The notes: a model not told the origin generated them from the letters alone. A DNA stretch of 64,000 nucleotides from Maribacter caenipelagi (GCF_004364175.1 NZ_SNZW01000013.1:124001-188000), one strand, 5' to 3'. Numbered from the stretch's first letter, positions 25,849 to 34,737 are shown. A program made the numbers and translations.

Positions 25849-26940
25849 ATGAATATCAGTACAAAAACACTTAAAAGTAATACTACAAAGGCCCTTTATT
25901 GGAAGTGCCAATTATTAGGATGGTGTACGGTTTCTGTTTATTGGGCATACACGGTATATACCAGGGATAACTATGGGGTGTTTTACACTTTCTGTAATTA
26001 TGTTTTGGATGTAGGCATCGGAATTTTCCTGACCCATATGTACAGAACATATGCTTTAAAGGCAAATTGGAGTCAATTACCCATCCAAAGGTTGCTTGTT
26101 CGTGTAATTCCCAGTATACTTTTATTGGCTGTTTTATATGTGCTTTTAAACAATATGAAGTGGTATGGTTACTGGACCTTGATCGCAGAACAGGATAAGG
26201 ATATATGGGCATCGCTTCTTTATTGGGACCCCATATTGCTTACCGGTTTACGGTTAATGTCTATCTGGATTTTAGCGTATCACCTGTATCATTATTATCA
26301 AAAAGAAGTTGTAACTGCAAGAGAATATGCTCAACTTTCCTTAGTGGCGAAACAAGCACAATTAGACAATTTAGCGGCTCAACTAAACCCACATTTTTTA
26401 TTTAATTCCTTGAATTCCATAAAGTCCTTAATCGTTGAGAACCCTAATGTAGCTAGACGTGGGATAGACCTATTGTCCGACTTATTACGTTCCTCTTTAT
26501 ATGAAAAAGATAAAGACCTAATTTCAATAAAAAACGAATTGGCTTTAGTAAAAGATTATATAGAGCTGGAAAAACTTCGTTTTGAAGAACGATTGACCAT
26601 TGATATCACCATTGATAAAACATTAACCAATTTTAAAATTCCCACTTTGAGTATCCAATTGTTGTTAGAAAATGCAATTAAACATGGAATTGACAAAATT
26701 ATTGAAGGTGGGCTAATAACTTTGAAAATTGGTAAGAACGGAGATCAAGTCTATATTCAAGTTCAAAATCCAGGAAAATTAACTGATACTAAATCTGCAA
26801 GAGGTTTAGGTTTAATGAACTTAAAGAAGCGCTTGGAGCTTCAATATAACAAAGAGGCTTCTTTTAATTTAGAAGAAATAGATAATAACATAGTGCAAGC
26901 GACTATACTAGTACCCTATAAAACAGATGAAAACATATAA
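25849..26940 (+). CDS. LytS-like sensor histidine kinase, second system
   Basis: A 363-residue kinase with about four membrane segments in the first 150 residues (WCTVSVYWAYTVYT, LLLAVLYVLLNN). The His_kinase domain has the phospho-acceptor AAQLNPHFLFNSLNSIKSL, the N box LLLENAIKHGID and the G box ARGLGLMNLKKRLELQY. The stop overlaps the start of the response regulator by 14 bases. It differs clearly from the kinase at 20346 (longer membrane part), so the two systems are not a recent duplication. Confidence 0.95.
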   Translation: MNISTKTLKSNTTKALYWKCQLLGWCTVSVYWAYTVYTRDNYGVFYTFCNYVLDVGIGIFLTHMYRTYALKANWSQLPIQRLLVRVIPSILLLAVLYVLLNNMKWYGYWTLIAEQDKDIWASLLYWDPILLTGLRLMSIWILAYHLYHYYQKEVVTAREYAQLSLVAKQAQLDNLAAQLNPHFLFNSLNSIKSLIVENPNVARRGIDLLSDLLRSSLYEKDKDLISIKNELALVKDYIELEKLRFEERLTIDITIDKTLTNFKIPTLSIQLLLENAIKHGIDKIIEGGLITLKIGKNGDQVYIQVQNPGKLTDTKSARGLGLMNLKKRLELQYNKEASFNLEEIDNNIVQATILVPYKTDENI

Positions 26941-27649
26941 AGCGGTTATTATCGATGATGAACGTTTAGCGCGAGAAGAGGTAAAACGTGCTTTAAAGAA
27001 ATATCCAGAATTTATCGTGGTTGGAGAGGCAAACAATGTGGATGCCGCCATAAAATTAATAGCGAATGAAGATCCAGACCTATTGTTTTTGGACATACAC
27101 ATGCCTGAAAAGTCAGGATTTGATTTATTAGAAGAATTAACCACAGTTCCAGAAGTTGTTTTTACAACTGCCTATGACCAATACGCTGTAAAAGCTTTTG
27201 AGTTGAATGCATTGGACTATTTGGTTAAACCCTTACGGGAAGAACGTTTTGCAAAAACCATAGAAAAAGTAAAGCAGGAGTTGGCAGAGAAGGCAAAGGT
27301 GCCACAAGATGTTTTGCCCATGCATAAAAAGATTTTTATTAAAGACGGCGAATCTTGTTACTTTATTCCAATTTCCGATATCTATTATATTGAATCGATA
27401 GAGAATTATGCACGACTATATTTTGGCGATAAAAAAGCTATGATTAAACGTTCGTTGAATCTACTGGAAAAAAAGTTAGATACCACCGTGTTTTTTAGGG
27501 CCAATAGGAGTCAAATTATCAACACACATTTTATTAAAGAAATTCACCCGCATTTTAATAATAAGCTACACATCATCTTGATTTCTGGTGAAAAGATTGA
27601 AGTTTCAAGCCGACAGTCTGTTAAGTTTAAAAACTGGAATAGCTTATAA
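26927..27649 (+). CDS. LytTR-family response regulator, second system
   Basis: A 240-residue regulator: receiver with IIDDERLAREE, LFLDIHMPEKSGFDL (phosphorylation Asp about residue 54), TTAYDQYAVKAFELNALDY and LVKPL. A LytTR domain follows with IYYIESIENYARLYF, FFRANRSQIIN and VSSRQSVKFKNW. It is coupled by overlap to the kinase. Downstream lie a lipoprotein and an S15-type hydrolase on the same strand, which may be its targets. Confidence 0.95.
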   Translation: MKTYKAVIIDDERLAREEVKRALKKYPEFIVVGEANNVDAAIKLIANEDPDLLFLDIHMPEKSGFDLLEELTTVPEVVFTTAYDQYAVKAFELNALDYLVKPLREERFAKTIEKVKQELAEKAKVPQDVLPMHKKIFIKDGESCYFIPISDIYYIESIENYARLYFGDKKAMIKRSLNLLEKKLDTTVFFRANRSQIINTHFIKEIHPHFNNKLHIILISGEKIEVSSRQSVKFKNWNSL

Positions 27650-27778
27650 TTGATTGGTTTGTAAATTAATTTTACGCTTATTTTCTTTTATTCACGTTCC
27701 TGTACTTTCCCTTTACACCTTTATATATTCATCATTTCTTTGCTTAATAGATAAAATTTTAATTAAAAAAATAGAAAG

Positions 27779-28387
27779 ATGTGTAACTCCAAAAATAAGT
27801 ATCACCTACCTGTAATTCTAATTGTTTTGATCATTATGGGACTATATTCATGCACCAATGACACCTTAAAAATCGCTGTGCAACCTACTTTATCCAATTA
27901 TTCCGTTGGAGAAAAATGGATCTGGAAGTATAAAGGTGTTACCACCGAAGGCGAGGTACGTTCAGAGGGAGAAGATACAAGAGAAGTAGTTATTGCAGAT
28001 GGTGTTTTGGGGATGACAATGGGTAATGATACGATTCCAATAACAGACATTGTAAAACCGGAAGAAAGCGAAACGCCAAGATATGACTGGCCTTTGGAAG
28101 TTGGTAAAAAGTGGAAATATGAAAAAAATTGGACCAGTCAAGATGGTACTACAGGAAAGCAAAGTCAAGATGTAGAGGTTTTATCCTTTAAGGAAGAAAC
28201 AGTAGAAGCAGGAACATTCATGGCTTATACGATACAATACAAAGGTGTAATTACAAATTCCAGAGGCTATAATGCCAAAACGGATGAAGTTTGGTTGTAT
28301 GCTCCAGCTGTAAAAAATTTTATAAAACTTACTCAAACTCAAGATGATTTTTTATACGAAGAGGAGTTAAAACTGTATTCAAACTAA
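27779..28387 (+). CDS. Lipoprotein of unknown function
   Basis: A 202-residue protein with lipoprotein signal (LPVILIVLIIMGLYSC). The mature part is beta-rich and hydrophilic (YSVGEKWIWKYKGVTTEGEV, WPLEVGKKWKYEKNW, VEAGTFMAYTIQYKGVI, YNAKTDEVWLYAPAVKNFIKL). This pattern occurs in small secreted proteins of Bacteroidota with no known activity. It lies 130 bases after the LytTR regulator and 46 bases before the S15-type hydrolase, with which it may be co-transcribed. I do not recognise a named family. Confidence 0.75.
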   Translation: MCNSKNKYHLPVILIVLIIMGLYSCTNDTLKIAVQPTLSNYSVGEKWIWKYKGVTTEGEVRSEGEDTREVVIADGVLGMTMGNDTIPITDIVKPEESETPRYDWPLEVGKKWKYEKNWTSQDGTTGKQSQDVEVLSFKEETVEAGTFMAYTIQYKGVITNSRGYNAKTDEVWLYAPAVKNFIKLTQTQDDFLYEEELKLYSN

Positions 28388-28433
28388 AGATGAAAAATGA
28401 GCATTTTCCAATTGCACTTTTAAAAAGGGAACC

Positions 28434-30659
28434 ATGAAAAGAACATTGCTGATATTATTTCTGACTCTAATTCATCTTACTTCTTTTGGACAAGGATTTG
28501 ACTTTAAAAAAGTACCATTGTCTAATACTAAGGTGCTTGCCAATCATATGCAAGCCTTGGCCGCATCCTATCCTTTAAAAGAGTTATCAGGATTAGACTT
28601 AATCAAGGTTCAAATCGTAAGTGAAAAATATGACGATGCCATAGCAACTATCGAGAAAGAAACTAAGGACAAGCCAAAAACGGAACAGATCTATTTAGAT
28701 TTATATCACCAGTATGCCAAAGCAAAACTCACACCTAACTTTCAAGTGGCCTTTAAAGAATTATATAAATCCTATGTGACAAAGGCCGATGATTTTCAGG
28801 TACTTAATTTAGATGACACATTAATTGCCAGAGATGGTACGGACTATTTTATTTCTGATTTTGAACGTACGTATGAAAATATAACTACTGAAACGATTTC
28901 AAAGGAAACCTCACAAAATTTAATCCACAAATATTTCTTAAAAACGGTTTATGAATCCACCAGAAATCTGTTTTTTGAAGCCATAAAACAAGACCATAAA
29001 CGCAGATATAGAATAAATGACAGTATAATAGTGCCCATGAAAGATGGGGCAGAGGTTTCCGTAGTAGTGGTTGAAAGAAAAGAAAGTGATAAAGCGAAGA
29101 AACCGGCCATCTTAATTGCTTCTATTTACTCAGGTACCAATGAGACTGGGGCAATGTTATCCGCCTCAAAAGGCTATGTTGGAGTAATCGCCAATACAAG
29201 GGGGAAACGATTAAGCAAAGGACCGGTAAAGCCTCTAGAACACGAAAATACGGATGTCTATGAAGTGATCGATTGGATTAGTAAACAATCGTGGTCAAAT
29301 CAAAAAGTAGGAATGTACGGTGGTAGTTATAACGGATTTACCCAATGGGCATCCATGAAATATAAAGTGCATTCAGCTTTAAAAACCATTGTTCCCATGG
29401 TAGCCATTGCACCAGGAATTGATTATCCAATGGAAAACAATATACTACATAATTATTCCTATTCTTGGAATTTTTATGTAACCAATAATAAGTTTTTGGA
29501 TTTTAAAGCCTCCCAAGATTTTACTCGATGGAATACCTTAAAAAATACGTGGTATACCACTGGAGTTGCCTTTAATAGATTGGATAGCTTGGATGGTCAA
29601 GTCAATAGATTATGGAATGCCTATATGCAGCATCCTAGTTATGATGATTACTGGAAGAAAATGATTCCTTATAAACAAGAATTTTTAAAAATCAACATTC
29701 CAATTTTGACCATCACAGGCTATTATGACGATTCTCAAAGAGGAGCCCTATATTATTATGACCAGCATACTAAGTATGTAAAAAATCCAAATCACTATGT
29801 ATTGGTAGGACCTTACGATCATTGGACGGCACAAACCCAACCTCAGGAGTTCTTAAGGGATTATAAATTAGATAAGGCCGCCTTAATTGACATTAGATAT
29901 GACTTGGTTTATCAATGGTTCGATTACATCTTAAAAGGTAAAGAAAAACCAAGTATTCTAAAGGATAAAGTGAATTTTCAGGTAATGGGAACCAATACAT
30001 GGATGCACAAACCGAGTTTAAGTGCCATGACCAATGATACCTTGACTTTTCAATTAAGTGATGATAAAATGGATGATTTTTATGAGCTTAAATCGAAATC
30101 GAATGCTTCCAAAATTAACTTAACCGTTGATTTTAAAGATAGAGAAAGCATGAATAACACAGGGTATTATCCTTGGCCTTTAGAAAAAGAAAACATCAAT
30201 ATAAAGGATGGATTGCTTTTTAAATCGAAACCCTTAGAGGAGGATGTGATTATAAATGGATCCTTCCTCGGAAATCTTGAATTTACTATCAATAAAAAAG
30301 ATGTTGATTATTCCGTTATCCTATATCACTTAACGCCAGAAGGTAACTACTTTCATTTAAGCTATTATATTGGTAGAGCGAGTTATGCTCAAGATAGGGA
30401 GCACAGACATCTGCTAACTCCCAATAAAAAGATACAAGTGTCCTTCAACAATTCTAAACTAATCAGTAAAAAACTACAAAAAGGAAGTAGGATGGTAGCT
30501 CTGGTCAATGTGAATAAAAACAATAATGCACAACTTAATTATGGAACGGGGAAGGATGTGAATGAAGAAAATATTAAAGATGCTGAAGTCCCATTAAAAA
30601 TTATATTTTCAGGTAATAGTAGTATTTCTTTACCGGTTTGGTATTCCCTAAAGGAATAA
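28434..30659 (+). CDS. CocE/NonD (X-Pro dipeptidyl-peptidase S15) family hydrolase
   Basis: A 741-residue secreted enzyme (signal LLILFLTLIHLTSFGQG). After about 180 residues of helical N-terminal region comes the S15/CocE alpha/beta-hydrolase domain: DGAEVSVVVVERK, nucleophile elbow MYGGSYNGFTQW (Ser about 298), acid motif TGYYDDSQRGAL and catalytic His in VGPYDHWTA. The C-terminal jelly-roll part (FTINKKDVDYSVILYHLTPE) is the PepX-C domain. Such enzymes cleave X-Pro dipeptides or esters and acylated substrates. The neighbourhood of an M1-aminopeptidase transporter supports a peptide substrate, but an ester is equally possible. Confidence 0.92.
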   Translation: MKRTLLILFLTLIHLTSFGQGFDFKKVPLSNTKVLANHMQALAASYPLKELSGLDLIKVQIVSEKYDDAIATIEKETKDKPKTEQIYLDLYHQYAKAKLTPNFQVAFKELYKSYVTKADDFQVLNLDDTLIARDGTDYFISDFERTYENITTETISKETSQNLIHKYFLKTVYESTRNLFFEAIKQDHKRRYRINDSIIVPMKDGAEVSVVVVERKESDKAKKPAILIASIYSGTNETGAMLSASKGYVGVIANTRGKRLSKGPVKPLEHENTDVYEVIDWISKQSWSNQKVGMYGGSYNGFTQWASMKYKVHSALKTIVPMVAIAPGIDYPMENNILHNYSYSWNFYVTNNKFLDFKASQDFTRWNTLKNTWYTTGVAFNRLDSLDGQVNRLWNAYMQHPSYDDYWKKMIPYKQEFLKINIPILTITGYYDDSQRGALYYYDQHTKYVKNPNHYVLVGPYDHWTAQTQPQEFLRDYKLDKAALIDIRYDLVYQWFDYILKGKEKPSILKDKVNFQVMGTNTWMHKPSLSAMTNDTLTFQLSDDKMDDFYELKSKSNASKINLTVDFKDRESMNNTGYYPWPLEKENINIKDGLLFKSKPLEEDVIINGSFLGNLEFTINKKDVDYSVILYHLTPEGNYFHLSYYIGRASYAQDREHRHLLTPNKKIQVSFNNSKLISKKLQKGSRMVALVNVNKNNNAQLNYGTGKDVNEENIKDAEVPLKIIFSGNSSISLPVWYSLKE

Positions 30660-30845
30660 CCAAATTCTAATAAGTATATCTCATCAATCATTCATCTAAT
30701 GAAACGGATAAGGGTGATAATCGAAAGAATCTTATGGCTACTGCTCTTAGGTATTTGGAAAACTTAATTTTTGAAAAATAATCTATTTTCAAAAATGTTT
30801 ATGAAATCAGAAAAATTAAAATAGGATTTAATAAGAAGGCTGGTT
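30660..30845. other. Intergenic region after the S15 hydrolase
   Basis: No gene seen. An inverted repeat near 30769-30800 (TTTTTGAAAAATA against TATTTTCAAAAA) could end transcription from the hydrolase gene, followed by AT-rich spacer up to the two-repeat promoter. Confidence 0.35.
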
Positions 30846-30954
30846 TGCGTCATAATTTATAGAACTGCGTCATAATTTTCAATCTATCATCAAACTTTTT
30901 ATATAAGGCTACATAAGTGTTTAGAGGCATATTGCTTCTTGATGGATCTTTGTA
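30846..30954 (+). promoter_or_regulatory. Second promoter with two direct repeats (candidate AraC-type operator)
   Basis: TGCGTCATAATTT occurs at 30846 and again at 30866, exactly 20 nt apart, and ATCTTTGTA follows at 30946, exactly 100 nt from the first repeat. The promoter at 13608 has the same repeats, order and spacings, plus shared TTGCTTC and GATGG just upstream of the -7 element. Downstream lie a 16-codon frame (30982-31032, not claimed as a gene), the small membrane protein at 31185 and the paralogue at 31400. Confidence 0.65.
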
Positions 30955-31184
30955 GAAACGAAAATCAAGTTTTTAATTATTATGAATTTAATCATTTATG
31001 TATTTGATGAACTAAGGAATAATAAGTACTAACAAATGATTATAAGGTACAAATTCTGTCTGTAACTTATAAGAGGTAGTTTATCATTAACAAACATTCA
31101 TATATCACATAAAGTTTAATTGATTAAAGACCTTTTTTAAGTTTACCATAATCAAAAAAACAAACAATCAAAAAGTGAATAATT

Positions 31185-31322
31185 ATGAATTCAATTAAAA
31201 GTAAAAAAGGAATTAGACTTGTAATAGGCATATTTTCAGGGGTATTAGTAGGCTTGTTAACCTCAAACATAGCCTTGTGGCTTCCCATTGGAATTGCCAT
31301 TGGTGCCGCGTTAGAATACTAA
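31185..31322 (+). CDS. Small membrane protein (45 aa)
   Basis: ATG 31185 to TAA 31322 encodes 45 residues: a basic start (NSIKSKKGIR) and two adjoining hydrophobic stretches rich in glycine (LVIGIFSGVLVGLL and LWLPIGIAIGAALEY). The glycine spacing is typical of tightly packed small membrane proteins. It is preceded by the recurrent leader motif CAATCAAAAA near the ATG, as is the next gene. Short proteins ending in LPIGIAIG-like helices are common in Bacteroidota, without known function. It lies in the second AraC-type-promoter unit, 77 bases before the barrel-like paralogue. Confidence 0.6.
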   Translation: MNSIKSKKGIRLVIGIFSGVLVGLLTSNIALWLPIGIAIGAALEY

Positions 31323-31399
31323 AAAAAATCTTAATGTAACAACTGAGATTACAAAATAAATCATCAATCAAAAAGCGAACAATCATGAAATCAATTAAA

Positions 31400-32002
31400 A
31401 TGAAAACAATCAAAAAACAAATCGGATTAAAAGTGGCTTGTGTAGCCTTTGCATTATTATCAAGTATAACATATGCACAAAACGCAGATTCTAAAACAAC
31501 AACACAGCGAGGTGGCTTTATCATTGAATTTTCACTAGGTGGAGGTCTAATCAGTTTAGAAGATAGTGAAGGTATTCAAACGTTTGACACATCTCAAGGA
31601 ACGTTTGTTTTTCCAGATCTAAAGTTGGGCTATATGTTGAATGAAAATCTTGCCATTACTGCCGCTATGCCAGGAAACATATACGAATTTCAAGATAATG
31701 ACAGGAATTTTGGAGGTTTTATTCCATCTGTACAATATTGGGTAAAAGATCGTTGGTGGATTCATGGTGGAATTGGTTTAGCAATAGATTCGCCAGCATT
31801 ATATGATATTAAAGACGATGTAAATGACGATTGGAATTTTGGTTGCGCTGTAATGGCAAGTACAGGTTATGAAATTTACAAAAAGAAAAACTTTGCACTT
31901 AATGTTCAGTCTAAATTAGTGCTTGGTCGTGCGTCTTTAGAAGGAGATGCGCACAGAGATACAGTAATCTTTAATATAGGATTAGGGTTTAGTTGGTTAT
32001 AA
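31400..32002 (+). CDS. Secreted outer-membrane-barrel-like protein, paralogue of the protein at 14324
   Basis: Start chosen at ATG 31400 (MKTIKKQIGLKVACVAFALL); an in-frame ATG at 31385 adds five residues. With 200 residues it matches the protein at 14324 over its whole length, with shared blocks such as VQYWVKDRWWIHGG, ALYDI, NDDWN, VMASTGYE and FALNVQSKL. It ends FNIGLGFSWL. Strand pattern and signal peptide indicate a small outer-membrane barrel. Both copies follow a two-repeat promoter, but this copy lacks a neighbouring AraC-family gene and would depend on the regulator at 11468. It has a more AT-rich codon choice than the other copy. Confidence 0.85.
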   Translation: MKTIKKQIGLKVACVAFALLSSITYAQNADSKTTTQRGGFIIEFSLGGGLISLEDSEGIQTFDTSQGTFVFPDLKLGYMLNENLAITAAMPGNIYEFQDNDRNFGGFIPSVQYWVKDRWWIHGGIGLAIDSPALYDIKDDVNDDWNFGCAVMASTGYEIYKKKNFALNVQSKLVLGRASLEGDAHRDTVIFNIGLGFSWL

Positions 32003-32054
32003 AAATTTATCTATTGCCATATATTCTATTGTTACCAAACATATAAAGCAAACT

Positions 32055-32882
32055 ATGAAAAATTTGACATTTGTAATTTTATATATTCTTCTTTCAGGAG
32101 TACAAACCACATTTGGACAGAATGAAACAGATATTATAGTAGGAAGTAAGTTCGTTATTAAATCTAATATTTTAGATGAAGAAAGAACCTGTTTAATAAG
32201 TCTTCCTGATTCATACAATAATTCATCTGAAGTTGATAAAAAATATCCAGTTATCATATTATTGGATGGATATACTCATTTTAAAACATCATCTGGAATA
32301 GTACATTTTATGAGTTCTAATAGGAATCGAAAAAATTTAATGTCTGAAAGTATTATTATAGCCATAGAGAATGTTGACCGAGAACGAGATTTTACAGTTA
32401 CAAAAATTAAGACCAAACGACCGAATAATATGGGAGGTGGAAGGATTTTTTTGAATTTCATTGAGAAAGAACTAGTACCTTATATTGATAAAAAGTATAA
32501 GACAGAACCGTTTAGAACTCTTGTTGGGCACTCTTTAGGAGGACTACTTACACTAAATTCCTATATGGATGAAAATAGCGTATTCAATGCTTACATTTCT
32601 ATAGACCCAAGTATTTGGTGGAATGAGGAGATGATGAAAAACAAAGTTAATTCTACTTCCTCAATATCATTAGATAAAAAACTTTATATAGCTACTGCCA
32701 ATCAAGGAGAGGCTAATTACGAAAGGAATAAACAAAGACACGACTCTCTTTATACTTTAATAACAAAGAAATCGGATAAACCTCTAAATATCGAAATAGA
32801 ATATTTTGAAAAAGAAAACCATCGCTCTGTACCATTAATAGCTTTATACGAAGGGTTAAAATATATTAATCAAGAGGAATGA
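32055..32882 (+). CDS. Alpha/beta-hydrolase of the esterase D/Fes (putative esterase) family
   Basis: A 275-residue secreted protein (signal ILYILLSGVQTTFGQ). Family features: YPVIILLDGYTHF (oxyanion strand), nucleophile elbow TLVGHSLGGLLTL, IDPSIWWNEEM and the C-terminal histidine in KENHRSVPL. These enzymes hydrolyse esters, including enterobactin-type siderophores and acyl esters. The first 150 bases of DNA after its stop form the first of several attC-like palindromes, so it may be the first gene of a cassette run. Confidence 0.9.
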   Translation: MKNLTFVILYILLSGVQTTFGQNETDIIVGSKFVIKSNILDEERTCLISLPDSYNNSSEVDKKYPVIILLDGYTHFKTSSGIVHFMSSNRNRKNLMSESIIIAIENVDRERDFTVTKIKTKRPNNMGGGRIFLNFIEKELVPYIDKKYKTEPFRTLVGHSLGGLLTLNSYMDENSVFNAYISIDPSIWWNEEMMKNKVNSTSSISLDKKLYIATANQGEANYERNKQRHDSLYTLITKKSDKPLNIEIEYFEKENHRSVPLIALYEGLKYINQEE

Positions 32883-32913
32883 TTTCGAAGCTGGTAATAT
32901 CAACAAATACGTT

Positions 32914-33044
32914 TGGTAACACCGTATAAAATTAATTGCTTGTATTAGCCAATTTACGAAAGTCTTCGCTGACTTTCTATCTGTGATTTATTTGTTAAAT
33001 CAGGTGCTTAAACACGCAACGAATCTTATACAATCACATTGCCA
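32914..33044. repeat. attC-like imperfect palindrome, site 1
   Basis: Outer arms TGGTAACACCGTATAA (from 32914) and TTATACAATCACATTGCCA (to 33044) pair imperfectly. An inner stem GAAAGTC-TTCGCT-GACTTTC sits at 32958-32977. Similar blocks, with a central GAAAATC...GATTTTC stem and the words TTGC, GTGCTTAAAC and CTTATACAA, recur at 34530 and 35415. The size (131 bases) and nested arms resemble large integron attC sites. Confidence 0.5.
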
Positions 33045-33101
33045 TTAATTAAAAACTGCAACAGTTTAATTAATTTATAGTCTTTCAGTAATATTTTAAA
33101 A

Positions 33102-34529
33102 ATGAATAGAATAAAAAGTCTCTTTTTTCTAACATCAATAATTTTTTTCACAAACTGTCAAAACAAAAAAAAGCCGACGGCAAAGTATTTGTCTGAAACA
33201 ACAATAAACCAAATAGACACATTGATGAAAGTGTCATTTGATCGTGGATTATTCAACGGGAATGTCCTTATTGCAAGGGGCAATAACATTATATATCAAA
33301 ATGAATTTGGATATTCAGATGCCACTAGATCAAAAAAACTTAGTAGAAACTCAATATTTAACATTGGTTCTATAGCAAAAGAATTCAACGCTGTTGGGAT
33401 AATGATTTTAAATGAAAGAGGGTTACTTAATCTGGATGATAAAATCTCAAATTTTGAATTGCAATTACCAGAATGGTCAAATACCATTAGTATTAGGCAT
33501 CTACTTCAATATACTAGTGGACTGCCAAGAATCAACTGGAACAATATTAAAAATGACAAAGATATCTATAACGAATTAAAAAATATTAAACATCTAAGTT
33601 TTAAACCTGGCACAGATTACTTGTACAGTAACAATAATGTTTTTCTACAAAGAAGAATTGTTGAACAAGTATCTGGAATGAGTTTTAATGATTTCATTCA
33701 AAAAAACCTACTTATTCCTGGCGGTATGACAAATGCTATTATTGACGCGGATTCTCAAAACCCTGAATTAGTAACCGCATTTAATAATTCTTTTGTAAAT
33801 GATAGAGCAATGGATATCGAATTCTCTGGTTGGGTAAACCCTAGTGCAAATGATATGTATAAATGGATAATCAACTTACATTCAGGACAGTTTATATCTG
33901 ATAAATCATTAATTACTTTATTTGATTCGCATTCTAAGGAGAGTTCTTCTGCTTTAGGAATTGGGGTAATTGAGAATGACACTTTGCTAATTCATCAACA
34001 TCATGGATCATCTTTCAATTATGAATCCTTTATCCATTATAATGTGAAAGAAGATTTATCAATCGTTTTAATGACAAATAATAAAAACCGCAAGCTTCGA
34101 GAAATAACTGATGCAGTCGAAAATATTTTAAAAGGCAATTCCTTTTCAATACCACAGAAGTCTATTTATTTCGCAATTAGAGAAAAATGTTATGATAATG
34201 CTAATGAGGGAATTCAGCTTTATAAAAACTTAAAAAAGCAAAATTTTCCGGAATATAATTTTTCGGATGAAAATGAATTAAATCAACTTGGCTATGACTT
34301 GATTAAGAAAGGTCAAATAGAAGGGGCTATTAGCATTTTTACATTACTTATCTCAGAATTCCCAAATTCATCAAATGCATTTGATAGTATGGGCGAAAGT
34401 TATTTCTTAAATGACCAATTTGAATTATCAAAAATAAGCTATCAAAAATCTTTAGAACTCAATCCTGAAAATACAAATGCAGAAGAAATGATAAACAGAA
34501 TTGAAAAAATAAATGTAAAAACAAACTAA
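33102..34529 (+). CDS. Serine hydrolase (beta-lactamase class C family) with C-terminal TPR-like repeats
   Basis: A 475-residue lipoprotein-like protein (signal SLFFLTSIIFFTNC). The catalytic motif is FNIGSIAKEFNAVG (SxxK), with the tyrosine motif DYLYSNNNVFLQRR and HHGSSFNYES in place of KTG. Residues from about 350 on are helical and TPR-like (EGAISIFTLLISEFPNSSNAF), a combination common in Bacteroidota serine hydrolases. It probably acts on an envelope or secreted ester or peptide. It sits alone between two attC-like sites in the same orientation, as a cassette gene would. Confidence 0.9.
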   Translation: MNRIKSLFFLTSIIFFTNCQNKKKPTAKYLSETTINQIDTLMKVSFDRGLFNGNVLIARGNNIIYQNEFGYSDATRSKKLSRNSIFNIGSIAKEFNAVGIMILNERGLLNLDDKISNFELQLPEWSNTISIRHLLQYTSGLPRINWNNIKNDKDIYNELKNIKHLSFKPGTDYLYSNNNVFLQRRIVEQVSGMSFNDFIQKNLLIPGGMTNAIIDADSQNPELVTAFNNSFVNDRAMDIEFSGWVNPSANDMYKWIINLHSGQFISDKSLITLFDSHSKESSSALGIGVIENDTLLIHQHHGSSFNYESFIHYNVKEDLSIVLMTNNKNRKLREITDAVENILKGNSFSIPQKSIYFAIREKCYDNANEGIQLYKNLKKQNFPEYNFSDENELNQLGYDLIKKGQIEGAISIFTLLISEFPNSSNAFDSMGESYFLNDQFELSKISYQKSLELNPENTNAEEMINRIEKINVKTN

Positions 34530-34665
34530 TGGCAACAAAGTGTATAATTCATTGCTAGTTCTAGCCTACTTTCGAAAATCCTCTCTGATTTTCTATTCGG
34601 ATTGTATTTGCAAAATTAGTTGCTTAAACGCGCAAAAGATCTTATACAAAACCGGTTGTGTGCCA
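34530..34665. repeat. attC-like imperfect palindrome, site 2
   Basis: It begins one base after the stop of the preceding gene: TGGCAACAAAGTGTATAA at 34530, ending CTTATACAAAACCGGTTGTG and TGCCA at 34665. The inner stem GAAAATC-CTCTCT-GATTTTC lies at 34574-34593, with GCTAG/CTAGC nearby. It is the best preserved of the four sites. GTTGTG near the right end resembles the conserved right core of attC sites. Confidence 0.6.
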
Positions 34666-34737
34666 TTAGGGCAAAACTGTAACAATTACTCTTTTACAGA
34701 GTCAGAATTAGTATAAAATAATAAAAATAAATCATCT

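Noticed and set aside
30982-31032. 16-codon frame between the second two-repeat promoter and the small membrane protein gene
   Set aside because: Too short and without similarity to the peptides at the first promoter; mentioned only in the promoter entry.
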